A stretch of DNA of 30,234 nucleotides, taken from contig JAYFOM010000047.1 in assembly GCA_034932685.1 (NCBI GenBank), positions 1 to 30,234 on the forward strand, read 5' to 3'. Below the pieces are notes generated by a model. It was not told the origin of the DNA. It saw only the letters and a list, made by a program, of their open reading frames with translations, and searched no databases. Each line of letters begins with the position of its first letter. Position 1 is the stretch's first letter. Positions 23,727 through 30,234 of the stretch are shown here, piece after piece. Source of the DNA: JAQUCI01 sp034932685. Its GTDB lineage: Bacteria; Bacillota_I; Bacilli_A; Erysipelotrichales; Erysipelotrichaceae. A program made the position numbers and the translations under genes.

Positions 23727-23755
23727 ATTTTAGCACCTATCATAAGTGCTGACAA
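23727..23755 (-). promoter_or_regulatory. Promoter of pepV with symmetric spacer
   Basis: On the minus strand TTGTCA (23755-23750), a 17-bp spacer and TAAAAT (23732-23727). The spacer and its edges hold AGCAC and GTGCT arms 9 bp apart, a possible operator; it does not have CIRCE spacing. Confidence 0.6.
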
Positions 23756-23867
23756 TTAAGTGTGTGATAATGTTTAATATTCATGTAATGATTGTGTTAC
23801 AATTTTGTTGAATTCCACAAATGTGGATAAATATGAAACGAAAATAGAACAAAAGGAAGGTATACAT

Positions 23868-24593
23868 ATGGCACAATATGTTTATGGTAAGAATGTAGTT
23901 ATCCAGCTATTAAAAGATCAACACAAGATCCATGATCTATATATTCTTGAGGGAGCTAAACACGAAGAGATTATCAAACTTGCACAGAAACAAAAAATAA
24001 ATATAAAGCGTGTTGATAAAAAAGAGTTAGATCGTATAGCTAAAGATAGACATCAAGGAGTGATCGCGAAGATTGATGATTATAAACTGTATGATCTTCA
24101 TGAACTTCTTGCTGGGATTGATATGAATGATAATCCGTTACTTGTGATGCTTGATGGAATAGAAGACCCTCATAACCTAGGAGCAATCTTAAGGAGTTGT
24201 GATGGTGTTGGGGCAAATGGTGTTATCATTATGAAAAATCGCTCAGTAACACTTACTGCAACGGTTGCGAAAGTTTCAAGTGGCGCTATTGATACGGTAA
24301 AAGTTGCTCAGGTGACAAATTTAACAGCAACGATAAAGGATCTCAAGAAAAAAGGGTTTTGGGTATGTGGTGCTGATAACAATGAGGCTTTAGATTATCG
24401 TGCTCCTGACTACAAAGTTCCGCTGGTGTTAGTTATTGGCTCTGAAGGTTTTGGTATATCGCGTTTAGTTAAAGAGAATTTGGACTATTGTGTTAAATTA
24501 CCGATGGCTGGTAAACTTAGTTCGCTTAATGCATCAGTTGCGACGGGAATCATGCTTTATCGAATCTACGATCATCGACATCCATTAAAATAG
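23868..24593 (+). CDS. rlmB: 23S rRNA (guanosine-2'-O-)-methyltransferase RlmB
   Basis: A 241-residue SPOUT-class methyltransferase expected to methylate G2251 (E. coli numbering) of 23S rRNA. The N-terminal substrate domain opens YVYGKNVVIQLL. The trefoil-knot motifs are LDGIEDPHNLGAILRSC (motif 1), VIGSEGFGISRL (motif 2) and LSSLNASVATGIMLY (motif 3). Start 23868 has AAGGAAGG upstream. It lies 14 bp before the sigma gene. Its position between mrnC and sigH is standard for Firmicutes, though the usual yacP/rae1 gene is missing. Confidence 0.93.
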   Translation: MAQYVYGKNVVIQLLKDQHKIHDLYILEGAKHEEIIKLAQKQKINIKRVDKKELDRIAKDRHQGVIAKIDDYKLYDLHELLAGIDMNDNPLLVMLDGIEDPHNLGAILRSCDGVGANGVIIMKNRSVTLTATVAKVSSGAIDTVKVAQVTNLTATIKDLKKKGFWVCGADNNEALDYRAPDYKVPLVLVIGSEGFGISRLVKENLDYCVKLPMAGKLSSLNASVATGIMLYRIYDHRHPLK

Positions 24594-24607
24594 AAAGAGA
24601 GGTTAAT

Positions 24608-25201
24608 TTGACAAACCTTAATCAGGATTATGATTTAGTCAAGAATTATCATGATAATGATTATGAAGCACAAAAAACATTACTTAAAAAATATGAAAGG
24701 CTTATCTGGTACTTAATATATCAAATAAAGGATCGACACAAGACAATTGATCTTGATCTTGATGATCTTTATCAAGAGGGACTAATTGCATTACATGATG
24801 CGATCATGAGTTACAATCTTGAAATGAATGTCCCCCTTTATTGCTTAGCCAAGGTTTGTATTAGCAGGAAAATTAATACTTTTATCAAAAAGTATGCGCG
24901 TAATATTTACCAAGGCTCTTTTTTATTGGTTTCATTAGATAGTATGATCAATGATGATGAACGTTTTTGTCTTCATGAGGTGATCGCTGATAGTCAACAA
25001 TACGATATTGAGCAAAGATTAGCGATTGAAGACTATTTGAGTGAGTTAACAAGTAATGAAGTAATAATAGTCAAGATGAGGATTGATGGCTATAAATATC
25101 AAGAAATAGCTAGCAAATTGGCTATTAGTGTCAAGGATGTTGATAATAGCATTCAAAGGATAAGAAAAAAAATCAGACATCATCATCCAGAATGTTGGTG
25201 A
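24608..25201 (+). CDS. sigH: SigH-like sigma-70 family factor
   Basis: A 197-residue alternative sigma factor starting with TTG after a GAGAGG site. Region 2 is seen in LWYLIYQIKDR, then DLDDLYQEGLIALHDAIMSY and AKVCISRKINTFIK, closely paralleling the SigH core-binding and -10 recognition helices. Region 4 is EVIIVKMRIDGYKYQEIASK with a helix-turn-helix ending in SIQRIRKKI. Its place between rlmB and rpmG-secE-nusG is that of sigH in Bacillus, where it drives early sporulation and competence genes. Divergence is considerable, and no sporulation genes are here, so the regulon is open. Confidence 0.85.
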   Translation: MTNLNQDYDLVKNYHDNDYEAQKTLLKKYERLIWYLIYQIKDRHKTIDLDLDDLYQEGLIALHDAIMSYNLEMNVPLYCLAKVCISRKINTFIKKYARNIYQGSFLLVSLDSMINDDERFCLHEVIADSQQYDIEQRLAIEDYLSELTSNEVIIVKMRIDGYKYQEIASKLAISVKDVDNSIQRIRKKIRHHHPECW

Positions 25202-25223
25202 ATAGCGAAAAAAGTGATATAAT
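25195..25223 (+). promoter_or_regulatory. Promoter within the end of sigH
   Basis: TTGGTG (25195-25200), a 17-bp spacer and extended -10 TGATATAAT (TATAAT at 25218-25223). The -10 box is embedded in a symmetric GTGAT-ATA-ATCAC. The predicted start leaves less than 15 nt before the next start codon. Confidence 0.5.
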
Positions 25224-25236
25224 CACATTGATTTAA

Positions 25237-26121
25237 ATGGTGATGAATGTGGAAAAGAAAGAATTAACAAAAACGATTACAAAAGGACTATTCGCTCTAT
25301 ATTTGATATTTAACTTTGGTCCGTTTAACTTTATCTCTTTTATAATTGCTTGGCCGATAGTTATCAGCATTGGTGTTGATGTATACAACAAGTTTTTTAA
25401 GGATTTCAAAGCTAATAAAAAGCGTAAAATGTCAAATCAAGAACTGGGTTTAGCTTACAAGATTGAAGAGTATCTTAAGACCAATGAGTTGATCAGAGTA
25501 AATGACAACATAACATTGATCGTTACTAAGTCTGGTGACAACGTATATGATAGATTAGGTGTTTTCTTTGCTGGTGAATATGTGTGTCAATTACCTGATT
25601 TTGCTGAGTATGACCAACAAACCTATCAAACCATACTAACATCAATGCAACTTGATAAGAAGGCGGAGATGAAGCAGGAAGAGACCTTGACAGCGGATAT
25701 ATATATTGAGCGTATCAATGAATATAATACTGATATCAAGCATCAAGAAATATCAAATTATCTATATTTAACATCATCGTTATTAACAAACATCGCAGTA
25801 CTTGAGAAAAAGGGTGTTAGCGATGATAAAAAGACGCGTAAATTATACCAGTATTACCTACCTATCCTAATGGACATACTTGATAACTATTGTAAGGTTA
25901 AAGATAACTCATACGTTTCTGATGATGTAAAAGCGATGGAAGAGAAACTTATCAAGACTATTATTTTATGTAATGAAGCATTAAAGACCTTGCTTGAATC
26001 TCTTAATGAAGAGGATATGCTTAATTTAACAGTAAATATGAAAACACTTGAGAGTATCTTAATGAAAGACGGATTAATCAAAACGGCCGGTATGGAAAAA
26101 GTTAAGGAAGCTGTGAAATGA
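25237..26121 (+). CDS. XpaC-like membrane-anchored protein
   Basis: A 294-residue protein with two N-terminal hydrophobic stretches (about residues 14-45, FALYLIFNFGPFNFISFIIAW), then a basic linker, then a long mostly helical soluble part. The C-terminal half (YYLPILMDILDNY, then NEALKTLLESL and LESILMKDGL) resembles the XpaC family (labelled 5-bromo-4-chloroindolyl phosphate hydrolysis), often found with TelA-like stress proteins. The true role is unknown. Three starts are possible (25237, 25243 and GTG 25249), none with a good binding site, fitting a short or leaderless mRNA. The stop overlaps the next gene by ATGA. Confidence 0.7.
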   Translation: MVMNVEKKELTKTITKGLFALYLIFNFGPFNFISFIIAWPIVISIGVDVYNKFFKDFKANKKRKMSNQELGLAYKIEEYLKTNELIRVNDNITLIVTKSGDNVYDRLGVFFAGEYVCQLPDFAEYDQQTYQTILTSMQLDKKAEMKQEETLTADIYIERINEYNTDIKHQEISNYLYLTSSLLTNIAVLEKKGVSDDKKTRKLYQYYLPILMDILDNYCKVKDNSYVSDDVKAMEEKLIKTIILCNEALKTLLESLNEEDMLNLTVNMKTLESILMKDGLIKTAGMEKVKEAVK

Positions 26122-26663
26122 GTAAACGAAATGACTTTGATTTTTTTGACCAACTTTTTGATCGTTTACAAAAAGATGACTTTATCAATAAGACGATCAA
26201 TGATTTTGGTCGTGAAGTAAAAGATACAATTGATCGCTCAGTAAAAAATAAAGGTTATGATGACATAGGTGATTTAGTAAGTAATACGATCAAACCAAAA
26301 CCAGCAAGCAAACCACAAGCAGGACTAAGTGGTTTATATCAAGAATATAATAATCGTTATGAGTACTTGCTAAATAGTCTGCAGATGATCAAATATGACC
26401 CTAAGTATCGTGGTTATTATCGCGAAGGTCATCAAGAGGCGATCGCGAAAAGTGTGAATATTTTAGGTAGTAGTAACAACAACTTCGAATCATTGGAAGA
26501 ATATGTTAAAAAAGAGCTTAACACCTTTGATCGTCACCCTAAGAAACACAAAGATAAATTTGTTGAAGGATATATCGATGGTCTTAAACTTTTACAGGAT
26601 GAGTTAAGAAGATCTAAGACATATATGATGGCAAAGGTAAAGAATTCGCTTGTCAATGATTAA
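26118..26663 (+). CDS. Conserved-looking soluble protein of unknown function
   Basis: A 181-residue hydrophilic protein I do not recognise. The N-terminus DFDFFDQLFDRLQK is acidic and amphipathic. Residues 45-70 contain a proline and lysine linker (KPKPASKPQAG). The C-terminal half is helical and charged (YKEGHQEA-type segment, NTFDRHPKKHKDKF, GLKLLQDELRR). No signal, no membrane helix, no cysteines. It is translationally coupled to the XpaC-like gene (ATGA overlap), so the two products probably act together, the second perhaps as a cytosolic partner of the anchored first. Confidence 0.7.
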   Translation: MSKRNDFDFFDQLFDRLQKDDFINKTINDFGREVKDTIDRSVKNKGYDDIGDLVSNTIKPKPASKPQAGLSGLYQEYNNRYEYLLNSLQMIKYDPKYRGYYREGHQEAIAKSVNILGSSNNNFESLEEYVKKELNTFDRHPKKHKDKFVEGYIDGLKLLQDELRRSKTYMMAKVKNSLVND

Positions 26664-26692
26664 TAGCGATGTTATACTGTGTTGGAACACAG
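26650..26692 (+). promoter_or_regulatory. Promoter and palindrome before rpmG-secE-nusG
   Basis: TTGTCA (26650-26655), a 17-bp spacer and TATACT (26673-26678) make a good promoter. CTGTGTTGGAACACAG (26677-26692), a 7+7 inverted repeat with GG centre, spans the expected transcription start and touches the AGGAGG site, so it could bind a regulator or mask the ribosome site. Confidence 0.6.
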
Positions 26693-26708
26693 GAGGGTGT
26701 TTTTTTTA

Positions 26709-26870
26709 ATGGCAAACAAAAAAAATAACAAGGTAATATTAACTTGTAGTGTGTGTCTGTCACGAAACTACACCACTACTCGTAACAAAGTCAATCAAAA
26801 TGAAAGATTGGCATTAATGAAGTTTTGTAAGAAATGTAATGAACACACTTTGCATAAAGAGACAAAGTAG
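26709..26870 (+). CDS. rpmG: 50S ribosomal protein L33
   Basis: A 53-residue ribosomal protein of the large subunit. The two pairs CSVC and CKKC make this the zinc-binding (C+) form. The core segments NYTTTRNK and FCKKCNEHTLHKE are typical. The AGGAGGG site lies 11 nt upstream across a T-run. It precedes secE and nusG with small gaps, as is usual in Bacillota. Confidence 0.93.
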   Translation: MANKKNNKVILTCSVCLSRNYTTTRNKVNQNERLALMKFCKKCNEHTLHKETK

Positions 26871-26879
26871 GAGGTAACT

Positions 26880-27062
26880 ATGAGTTGGTTAACATTTAGT
26901 GGCGTAATTGAAGAGGTTAAAAAAATCAGATGGCCGAAGAAGGATGATATGTTTAAAGACACCCAAACAGCGGTTTCTTTTATTGTCATTTTCGGAGTAT
27001 ATTTTGTATTGTGTGAATTATTTGTCGCTAACTTCTTGCGACTTTTAGGAATAGGATCTTAA
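26880..27062 (+). CDS. secE: Preprotein translocase subunit SecE
   Basis: A 60-residue single-span membrane protein of the SecYEG channel. The amphipathic helix and hinge EEVKKIRWPKKDD carry the conserved WP, followed by one transmembrane helix (about residues 31-53). The short single-helix form is standard for Gram-positives. It has a GGAGG site and is directly followed by nusG (1-bp gap). Confidence 0.95.
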   Translation: MSWLTFSGVIEEVKKIRWPKKDDMFKDTQTAVSFIVIFGVYFVLCELFVANFLRLLGIGS

Positions 27063-27063
27063 G

Positions 27064-27609
27064 ATGACTGAAAACAATAAAGAGTGGTATGTCGTTAATA
27101 CATACGCCGGACATGAAAATCGGGTAAAAGAAAACTTGATTCGACGAGTTGAAACGATGGGGATTGAGGAAAACCTCTTTCGTATTTTGGTTGCCGAAGA
27201 AGAAGAAATAGAATTTAAAAATGGTAAAAAAGTTACCAAGATGAAAAATCTTTATCCAGGATATCTTTTTGTTGAAATGATAATGACGGATGAAGCTTGG
27301 TATATCGTTCGTAACACCCCAGGGGTCACTGGATTTATCGGTTCAAGTGGCGGTGGTGCAAAACCTTTCCCGGTTTCTCCTGAAGAGATTGAATCAATAC
27401 TACAAAGAATGGGTATGAGTGATCGTAAGATCGTTATTGACTTTAAGCTTGGTGATCGTGTAAGAATCTTGAATGGTCCTTTCTCAGGCATTGAGGGAAC
27501 AGTGGATAGCTTAAATGACGATGCTCAAAGCGCAATGGTGTTGACAATATTATTTGGAAGAGAAACTCCAACTGAGATTGCATACATTGATTTAGCAAAA
27601 GCGGAATAA
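27064..27609 (+). CDS. nusG: Transcription termination/antitermination factor NusG
   Basis: A 181-residue RNA polymerase-binding factor that modulates pausing, Rho action and coupling to translation. The N-terminal NGN domain opens EWYVVNTYAGHENRVKENL and includes LYPGYLFVEM and VRNTPGVTGFIG. The C-terminal KOW domain is GDRVRILNGPFSGIEGTV. It is the end of the rpmG-secE-nusG unit, closed by a strong terminator. The L11/L1 genes (rplK, rplA) that commonly follow nusG are not present after it here. Confidence 0.96.
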   Translation: MTENNKEWYVVNTYAGHENRVKENLIRRVETMGIEENLFRILVAEEEEIEFKNGKKVTKMKNLYPGYLFVEMIMTDEAWYIVRNTPGVTGFIGSSGGGAKPFPVSPEEIESILQRMGMSDRKIVIDFKLGDRVRILNGPFSGIEGTVDSLNDDAQSAMVLTILFGRETPTEIAYIDLAKAE

Positions 27610-27615
27610 ATAATT

Positions 27616-27648
27616 AATCCAACAAACAGTAAGTTTGTTGGATTTTTT
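27616..27648 (+). terminator. Terminator after nusG
   Basis: AATCCAACAAAC (27616-27627) pairs with GTTTGTTGGATT (27633-27644) around a 5-nt loop and runs into T's. It is a perfect 12-bp stem. Confidence 0.95.
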
Positions 27649-27713
27649 ATTTCGTTAACTTTCATTTATGTATCATAAGCGTTATAATTATCGTTAGAAA
27701 GAAGAGGTGCATC

Positions 27714-28436
27714 ATGTATAAATATGCATATATGAACAAAGTACAAGAATTAATGGATAAGATCTATGAAACACAACAGGAAGTTATCGATGATCTAGCC
27801 ATAAGATTCGCAGAAAACATCAAAAACAATCGTATTATTCATGTTTTTGGTACTGGTCATTCTCACATGATCGGAATTGAACTATTTTGTCGGGCTGGAG
27901 GATTGGGTAATGTTAACGCCCTACTTGATCAAGATGTATTAACCAGTAACGGAGCACGTCGTAGTGGCGCAATGGAAAAAGTTTCTGGTATATCAGACAT
28001 CTTATATGATCAATACAATATTAAAGCTGGCGATATTATGATCATTACTTCAAACTCAGGCCGTAATGCTATGCCAATCGAAATGGCATTAAGAGCTAAA
28101 AAAGAAGGAGTTTATACCATCGCAATGACAAATCTTAAACAATCAGAAAAAACTAGTAGTCGTCATGCCAGTGGTAAACGCTTATTTGAGTGTGTTGATT
28201 GTGTTATCGATAGTTGTGTACCTGAGGGTGACAGCATGATGACGGTTGGTAATGTTAAAACAGCTCCTGGTAGCACTGTTAGTGGTGTTATCGTCTTAAA
28301 TACCATCGTAAATGAAGCGTTACAAATCTTAGCTAAGGAAAACGTTGAACTTCCTGTGTTCCAATCACAGAACGTTGACGGCTTTAATAATGATGCGATT
28401 TATGCTAAATATGCAGATAGAGTAAAACATTTCTAA
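27714..28436 (+). CDS. SIS-domain phosphosugar-binding protein (UPF0309-like)
   Basis: A 240-residue protein with one SIS domain, the fold of phosphosugar isomerases, etherases and deglycases. Characteristic segments are IIHVFGTGHSHMI (residues 41-53), the phosphate-binding SNSGRN (113-118), the SSRHASGKRL turn near 148, and the late PVFQSQNVDG near 214. These match the UPF0309 group, whose substrates are not defined. ATG 27714 follows GAAGAGGTG; a TATAAT (27683-27688) with a poor -35 lies upstream. The next gene is a paralogue, and both precede a mannose-family PTS. Confidence 0.85.
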   Translation: MYKYAYMNKVQELMDKIYETQQEVIDDLAIRFAENIKNNRIIHVFGTGHSHMIGIELFCRAGGLGNVNALLDQDVLTSNGARRSGAMEKVSGISDILYDQYNIKAGDIMIITSNSGRNAMPIEMALRAKKEGVYTIAMTNLKQSEKTSSRHASGKRLFECVDCVIDSCVPEGDSMMTVGNVKTAPGSTVSGVIVLNTIVNEALQILAKENVELPVFQSQNVDGFNNDAIYAKYADRVKHF

Positions 28437-28476
28437 TAGTATCTAATTAACGCACTTGCGTGAAAAGGAGATAATG

Positions 28477-29265
28477 ATGAAAGCTTGGGAAAGATATTTT
28501 GAAACAATCAATGAAGTAGTTGAAGATGTTAAAAAAACTCAGGGCGATAACATTATGAAAGCCGCTGAACTTTGTGCTGAAGCAACAATCAAGGGTGGTA
28601 TCATATATGCATTTGGTTGTTGGCATTCATTGTTAATTGCGGCTGAGAATTTTTATCGAGCAGCGTCACCTGCTAACTATGCGGCTTTAGCGGTACAGAG
28701 TATTAACGGTACGATTGAACTATCCAATGAAGGAAGACTTGAAAGTTGTTATGGCATTGGAGATTCAATAGTTGACTATCATCGTATTGATCCTAAAAAA
28801 GATGTATTGATCTGTATTTCAAATTCTGGTAATAACATCGTAACCGTTGATGCAGCTTTAAGAGCTAAAGAAAAAGGCATTCCTTTGATAGCGATAACCT
28901 CTGTTGAATATGGTGATTTAATGATAACTAAACATCAAGCTGGTAAGAAACTTAAGGATATTGCTGATGTGGTAATTGATAATAAATGTTTGATTGGTGA
29001 TGCAGCGGTCGCTATTGAAGGCTTAGAAGTTATGGCGGGTCCGGTTAGTGGTATATCAATGAATTATATCTTGTCTTCATTACTGGTACAAATGTCGGAA
29101 ATAGTAATTGAAAAGGGTCATAAACCAGAAGTTTACTACAATGGACACGTTTTATCGATGACAGAAGAAGCTAAAGCAAAGTTTGAATGGTTAAAAGGAG
29201 TAGATGCTGAGAAGCATAATGGTACTTTTGTGGAGAAATATTTCTATCGCATAAAGTCATTATAA
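28477..29265 (+). CDS. Second SIS-domain protein, paralogue of the preceding one
   Basis: A 262-residue SIS protein clearly related to its neighbour: IIYAFGCWHSLLI replaces VFGTGHS, then ISNSGNN, TKHQAGKKL and a late EVYYNGHVLS. The change of TGHS to CWHS in the first sugar-binding loop suggests a different substrate or a dedicated partner subunit. Start 28477 is chosen over the ATG at 28474 because of AAGGAG spacing. The 40-bp gap after the first gene holds a small ACGCA-CT-TGCGT hairpin but no terminator, so co-transcription is likely. Confidence 0.85.
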   Translation: MKAWERYFETINEVVEDVKKTQGDNIMKAAELCAEATIKGGIIYAFGCWHSLLIAAENFYRAASPANYAALAVQSINGTIELSNEGRLESCYGIGDSIVDYHRIDPKKDVLICISNSGNNIVTVDAALRAKEKGIPLIAITSVEYGDLMITKHQAGKKLKDIADVVIDNKCLIGDAAVAIEGLEVMAGPVSGISMNYILSSLLVQMSEIVIEKGHKPEVYYNGHVLSMTEEAKAKFEWLKGVDAEKHNGTFVEKYFYRIKSL

Positions 29266-29290
29266 TGGAGGTTAATACGTTATTTCACAT

Positions 29291-29337
29291 AATTGTCACA
29301 CAATTTTATTGACATTATGAAAGCGTTTAACTATAAT
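29291..29337 (+). promoter_or_regulatory. PTS promoter with cre-like site and upstream repeat
   Basis: A perfect TTGACA (29309-29314), 17-bp spacer and TATAAT (29332-29337). The spacer contains TGAAAGCGTTTA (29318-29329), which matches the first 12 bases of a classical CcpA cre site. Upstream, AATTGTcacACAATT (29291-29305) is a perfect inverted repeat that could be an operator or a weak terminator for the SIS genes. Confidence 0.75.
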
Positions 29338-29362
29338 CAAAAAGAAGGAGGTTCACATTTAT

Positions 29363-30091
29363 ATGAACACATTTCTATTAGCCACTTTATTAGGCTTGTG
29401 GTCAGGTATCGCAATGGTTTTCAACCTTATGGGACTTGGCTTAAGAACAGCTCTGATAAATGGTATTATCGCTGGTTTATTAGTGGGTAATGTCGGCTTA
29501 GGTTTTGAAATTGGTGCTACAACAACATTGATGGGCATTGGTTTCTATACTTATGGCGGAGCTACAATCCCTGACTATGTAACCGGAGCGATTTTCGGTG
29601 TAGTTGCTGCTGCTGAAACAGGAGACAGCGCCATCGGTTTGACAATCGCTATCACATTGTCATTGTTGATGACCCAAATGGATATTTTGGGAAGAGCAAC
29701 AACAACCGTATTCCAACATGCTGCTGACAAAGCTTTAGCTAGCAATAGCTTAGGCGCATTTGAAGGTTGGACACTAGCTGGTTCAATTCCTTGGATGTTG
29801 TCACGTGCTGTTCCAGTATTCGTAGGCGTATTGTTGAAAGACAATCTTGGTGCTTTAGCTGAATTATCAGAAAAGATCAAATGGTTTACAACTGGTTTAC
29901 AAGTAGTAGGTAGAGCATTACCTGCAGTAGGTTTCGCTTTATTGTTATCCTATATGGATATCAAGAAATTCTGGCCGTTCATGATTCTTGGTTACGTTCT
30001 ATTTGCTTACATGAACGTTCCAACTATCGGTTTAGCTTTAGTTGGTGTAGTATCAGGTTTCCTATACACTAACAAAAAAGGAGGAGCATAA
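29363..30091 (+). CDS. PTS mannose/sorbose-family IIC subunit
   Basis: A 242-residue polytopic membrane protein, the channel part of a mannose-type phosphotransferase system that brings in a sugar while it is phosphorylated. Typical of EIIC-Man are the early GLRTALINGIIAGLLVGN, the Gly- and Thr-rich GFEIGATTTLMGIGF, and the QMDILGRATTTVFQHAADKA loop in the middle. About seven hydrophobic segments are seen. ATG 29363 has a GGAGG 11 nt upstream. The IID gene follows with a 2-nt gap. IIA and IIB are not in the window and must be further downstream or elsewhere. Confidence 0.92.
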   Translation: MNTFLLATLLGLWSGIAMVFNLMGLGLRTALINGIIAGLLVGNVGLGFEIGATTTLMGIGFYTYGGATIPDYVTGAIFGVVAAAETGDSAIGLTIAITLSLLMTQMDILGRATTTVFQHAADKALASNSLGAFEGWTLAGSIPWMLSRAVPVFVGVLLKDNLGALAELSEKIKWFTTGLQVVGRALPAVGFALLLSYMDIKKFWPFMILGYVLFAYMNVPTIGLALVGVVSGFLYTNKKGGA

Positions 30092-30093
30092 TT

Positions 30094-30234
30094 ATGGCAA
30101 GAACAAATAAGAAATTATCAAAGAGTGCTATTTCTAAAGCATGTACACGTCATAACTTCTTCTTACAAATCTGCTGGAACTATGAAAGAATGCAAGCCGC
30201 TGGTTATGCATATGCAATGGTACCAGTAATTAAA
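30094..30234 (+). CDS. PTS mannose-family IID subunit (5' part only)
   Basis: Only the first 47 residues are in the window. They read as the start of an EIID-Man subunit, with FFLQICWNYERMQAAG close to the usual SxxLQxxWNYERMQxxG motif. GGAGG lies 6 bp before the ATG. It pairs with the IIC gene just upstream in one membrane complex. Confidence 0.9.
   Translation, partial: MARTNKKLSKSAISKACTRHNFFLQICWNYERMQAAGYAYAMVPVIK

Noticed and set aside
23727..23755. A second CIRCE element at pepV
   Set aside because: The arms resemble TTAGCAC...GTGCTGA but are 9 bp apart instead of 13 between these cores, and the inner bases do not match.
29293..29490. 65-codon frame starting upstream of the PTS IIC gene
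   Set aside because: It runs out of frame through the promoter and start of the IIC gene and has no ribosome binding site.
1..30234. CRISPR arrays, insertion sequences, phage genes
   Set aside because: No regularly spaced repeats, transposase-like proteins, long terminal inverted repeats or phage structural genes were seen by eye on either strand.

Overview
The window looks like a chromosome segment of a low-GC Gram-positive bacterium (Bacillota, possibly Erysipelotrichia-like). The reasons are the AT-rich sequence with strong GGAGG-type ribosome binding sites, a cysS T-box leader, a CIRCE/HrcA operator, a DegV protein, PlsY, a PepV-type dipeptidase, Mini-RNase III, and the Firmicutes-style order cysS - mrnC - rlmB - sigma factor - rpmG - secE - nusG. 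The placement comes from gene content and order only; no 16S or database search was possible. All genes read through with the standard code.

Region by region. 1-1.7 kb: the start of a leftward gene running off the left edge, rpiB, a GNAT acetyltransferase, a PPC/DUF296 protein and tRNA-Thr(CGU). 1.8-5.6 kb: a zinc-ribbon protein, a leftward three-gene ABC-2 exporter and a divergent small secreted aromatic-rich peptide. 5.7-9.5 kb: a NIF3-family protein, then purB-purA (the last step to AMP, and IMP to adenylosuccinate) behind a structured leader. 9.5-13.4 kb: a TetR regulator, a DegV fatty-acid-binding protein with a repeated GTTAAC operator candidate, plsY, a thioredoxin-like lipoprotein with CPWC, and a pyridoxal kinase.

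13.4-19.8 kb is the most striking block: a compact five-gene operon of VTC-type polyphosphate polymerase, DUF4956 membrane protein, CotH-type kinase, BcsA-like family 2 glycosyltransferase with a PilZ domain, and a membrane-anchored GH5 endoglucanase. It reads as a c-di-GMP-controlled beta-glucan (cellulose-like) synthesis and export system in a Gram-positive, with an unexplained phosphate-chemistry arm. The glycosyltransferase carries a canonical PilZ domain (RxxxR and DxSxxG) followed by what looks like a second, degenerate PilZ domain.

19.8-27.6 kb: a CIRCE-controlled hsp20, then T-box-controlled cysS-mrnC, a leftward pepV, rlmB, a SigH-like sigma factor, two poorly characterised genes (an XpaC-like membrane protein and an unknown soluble protein), and rpmG-secE-nusG ending in a strong terminator. 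27.7-30.2 kb: two paralogous SIS-domain proteins followed by the IIC and (cut off) IID subunits of a mannose-family PTS, whose promoter carries a cre-like CcpA site in its spacer. This is probably an uptake and catabolism locus for an amino-sugar or similar phosphosugar.
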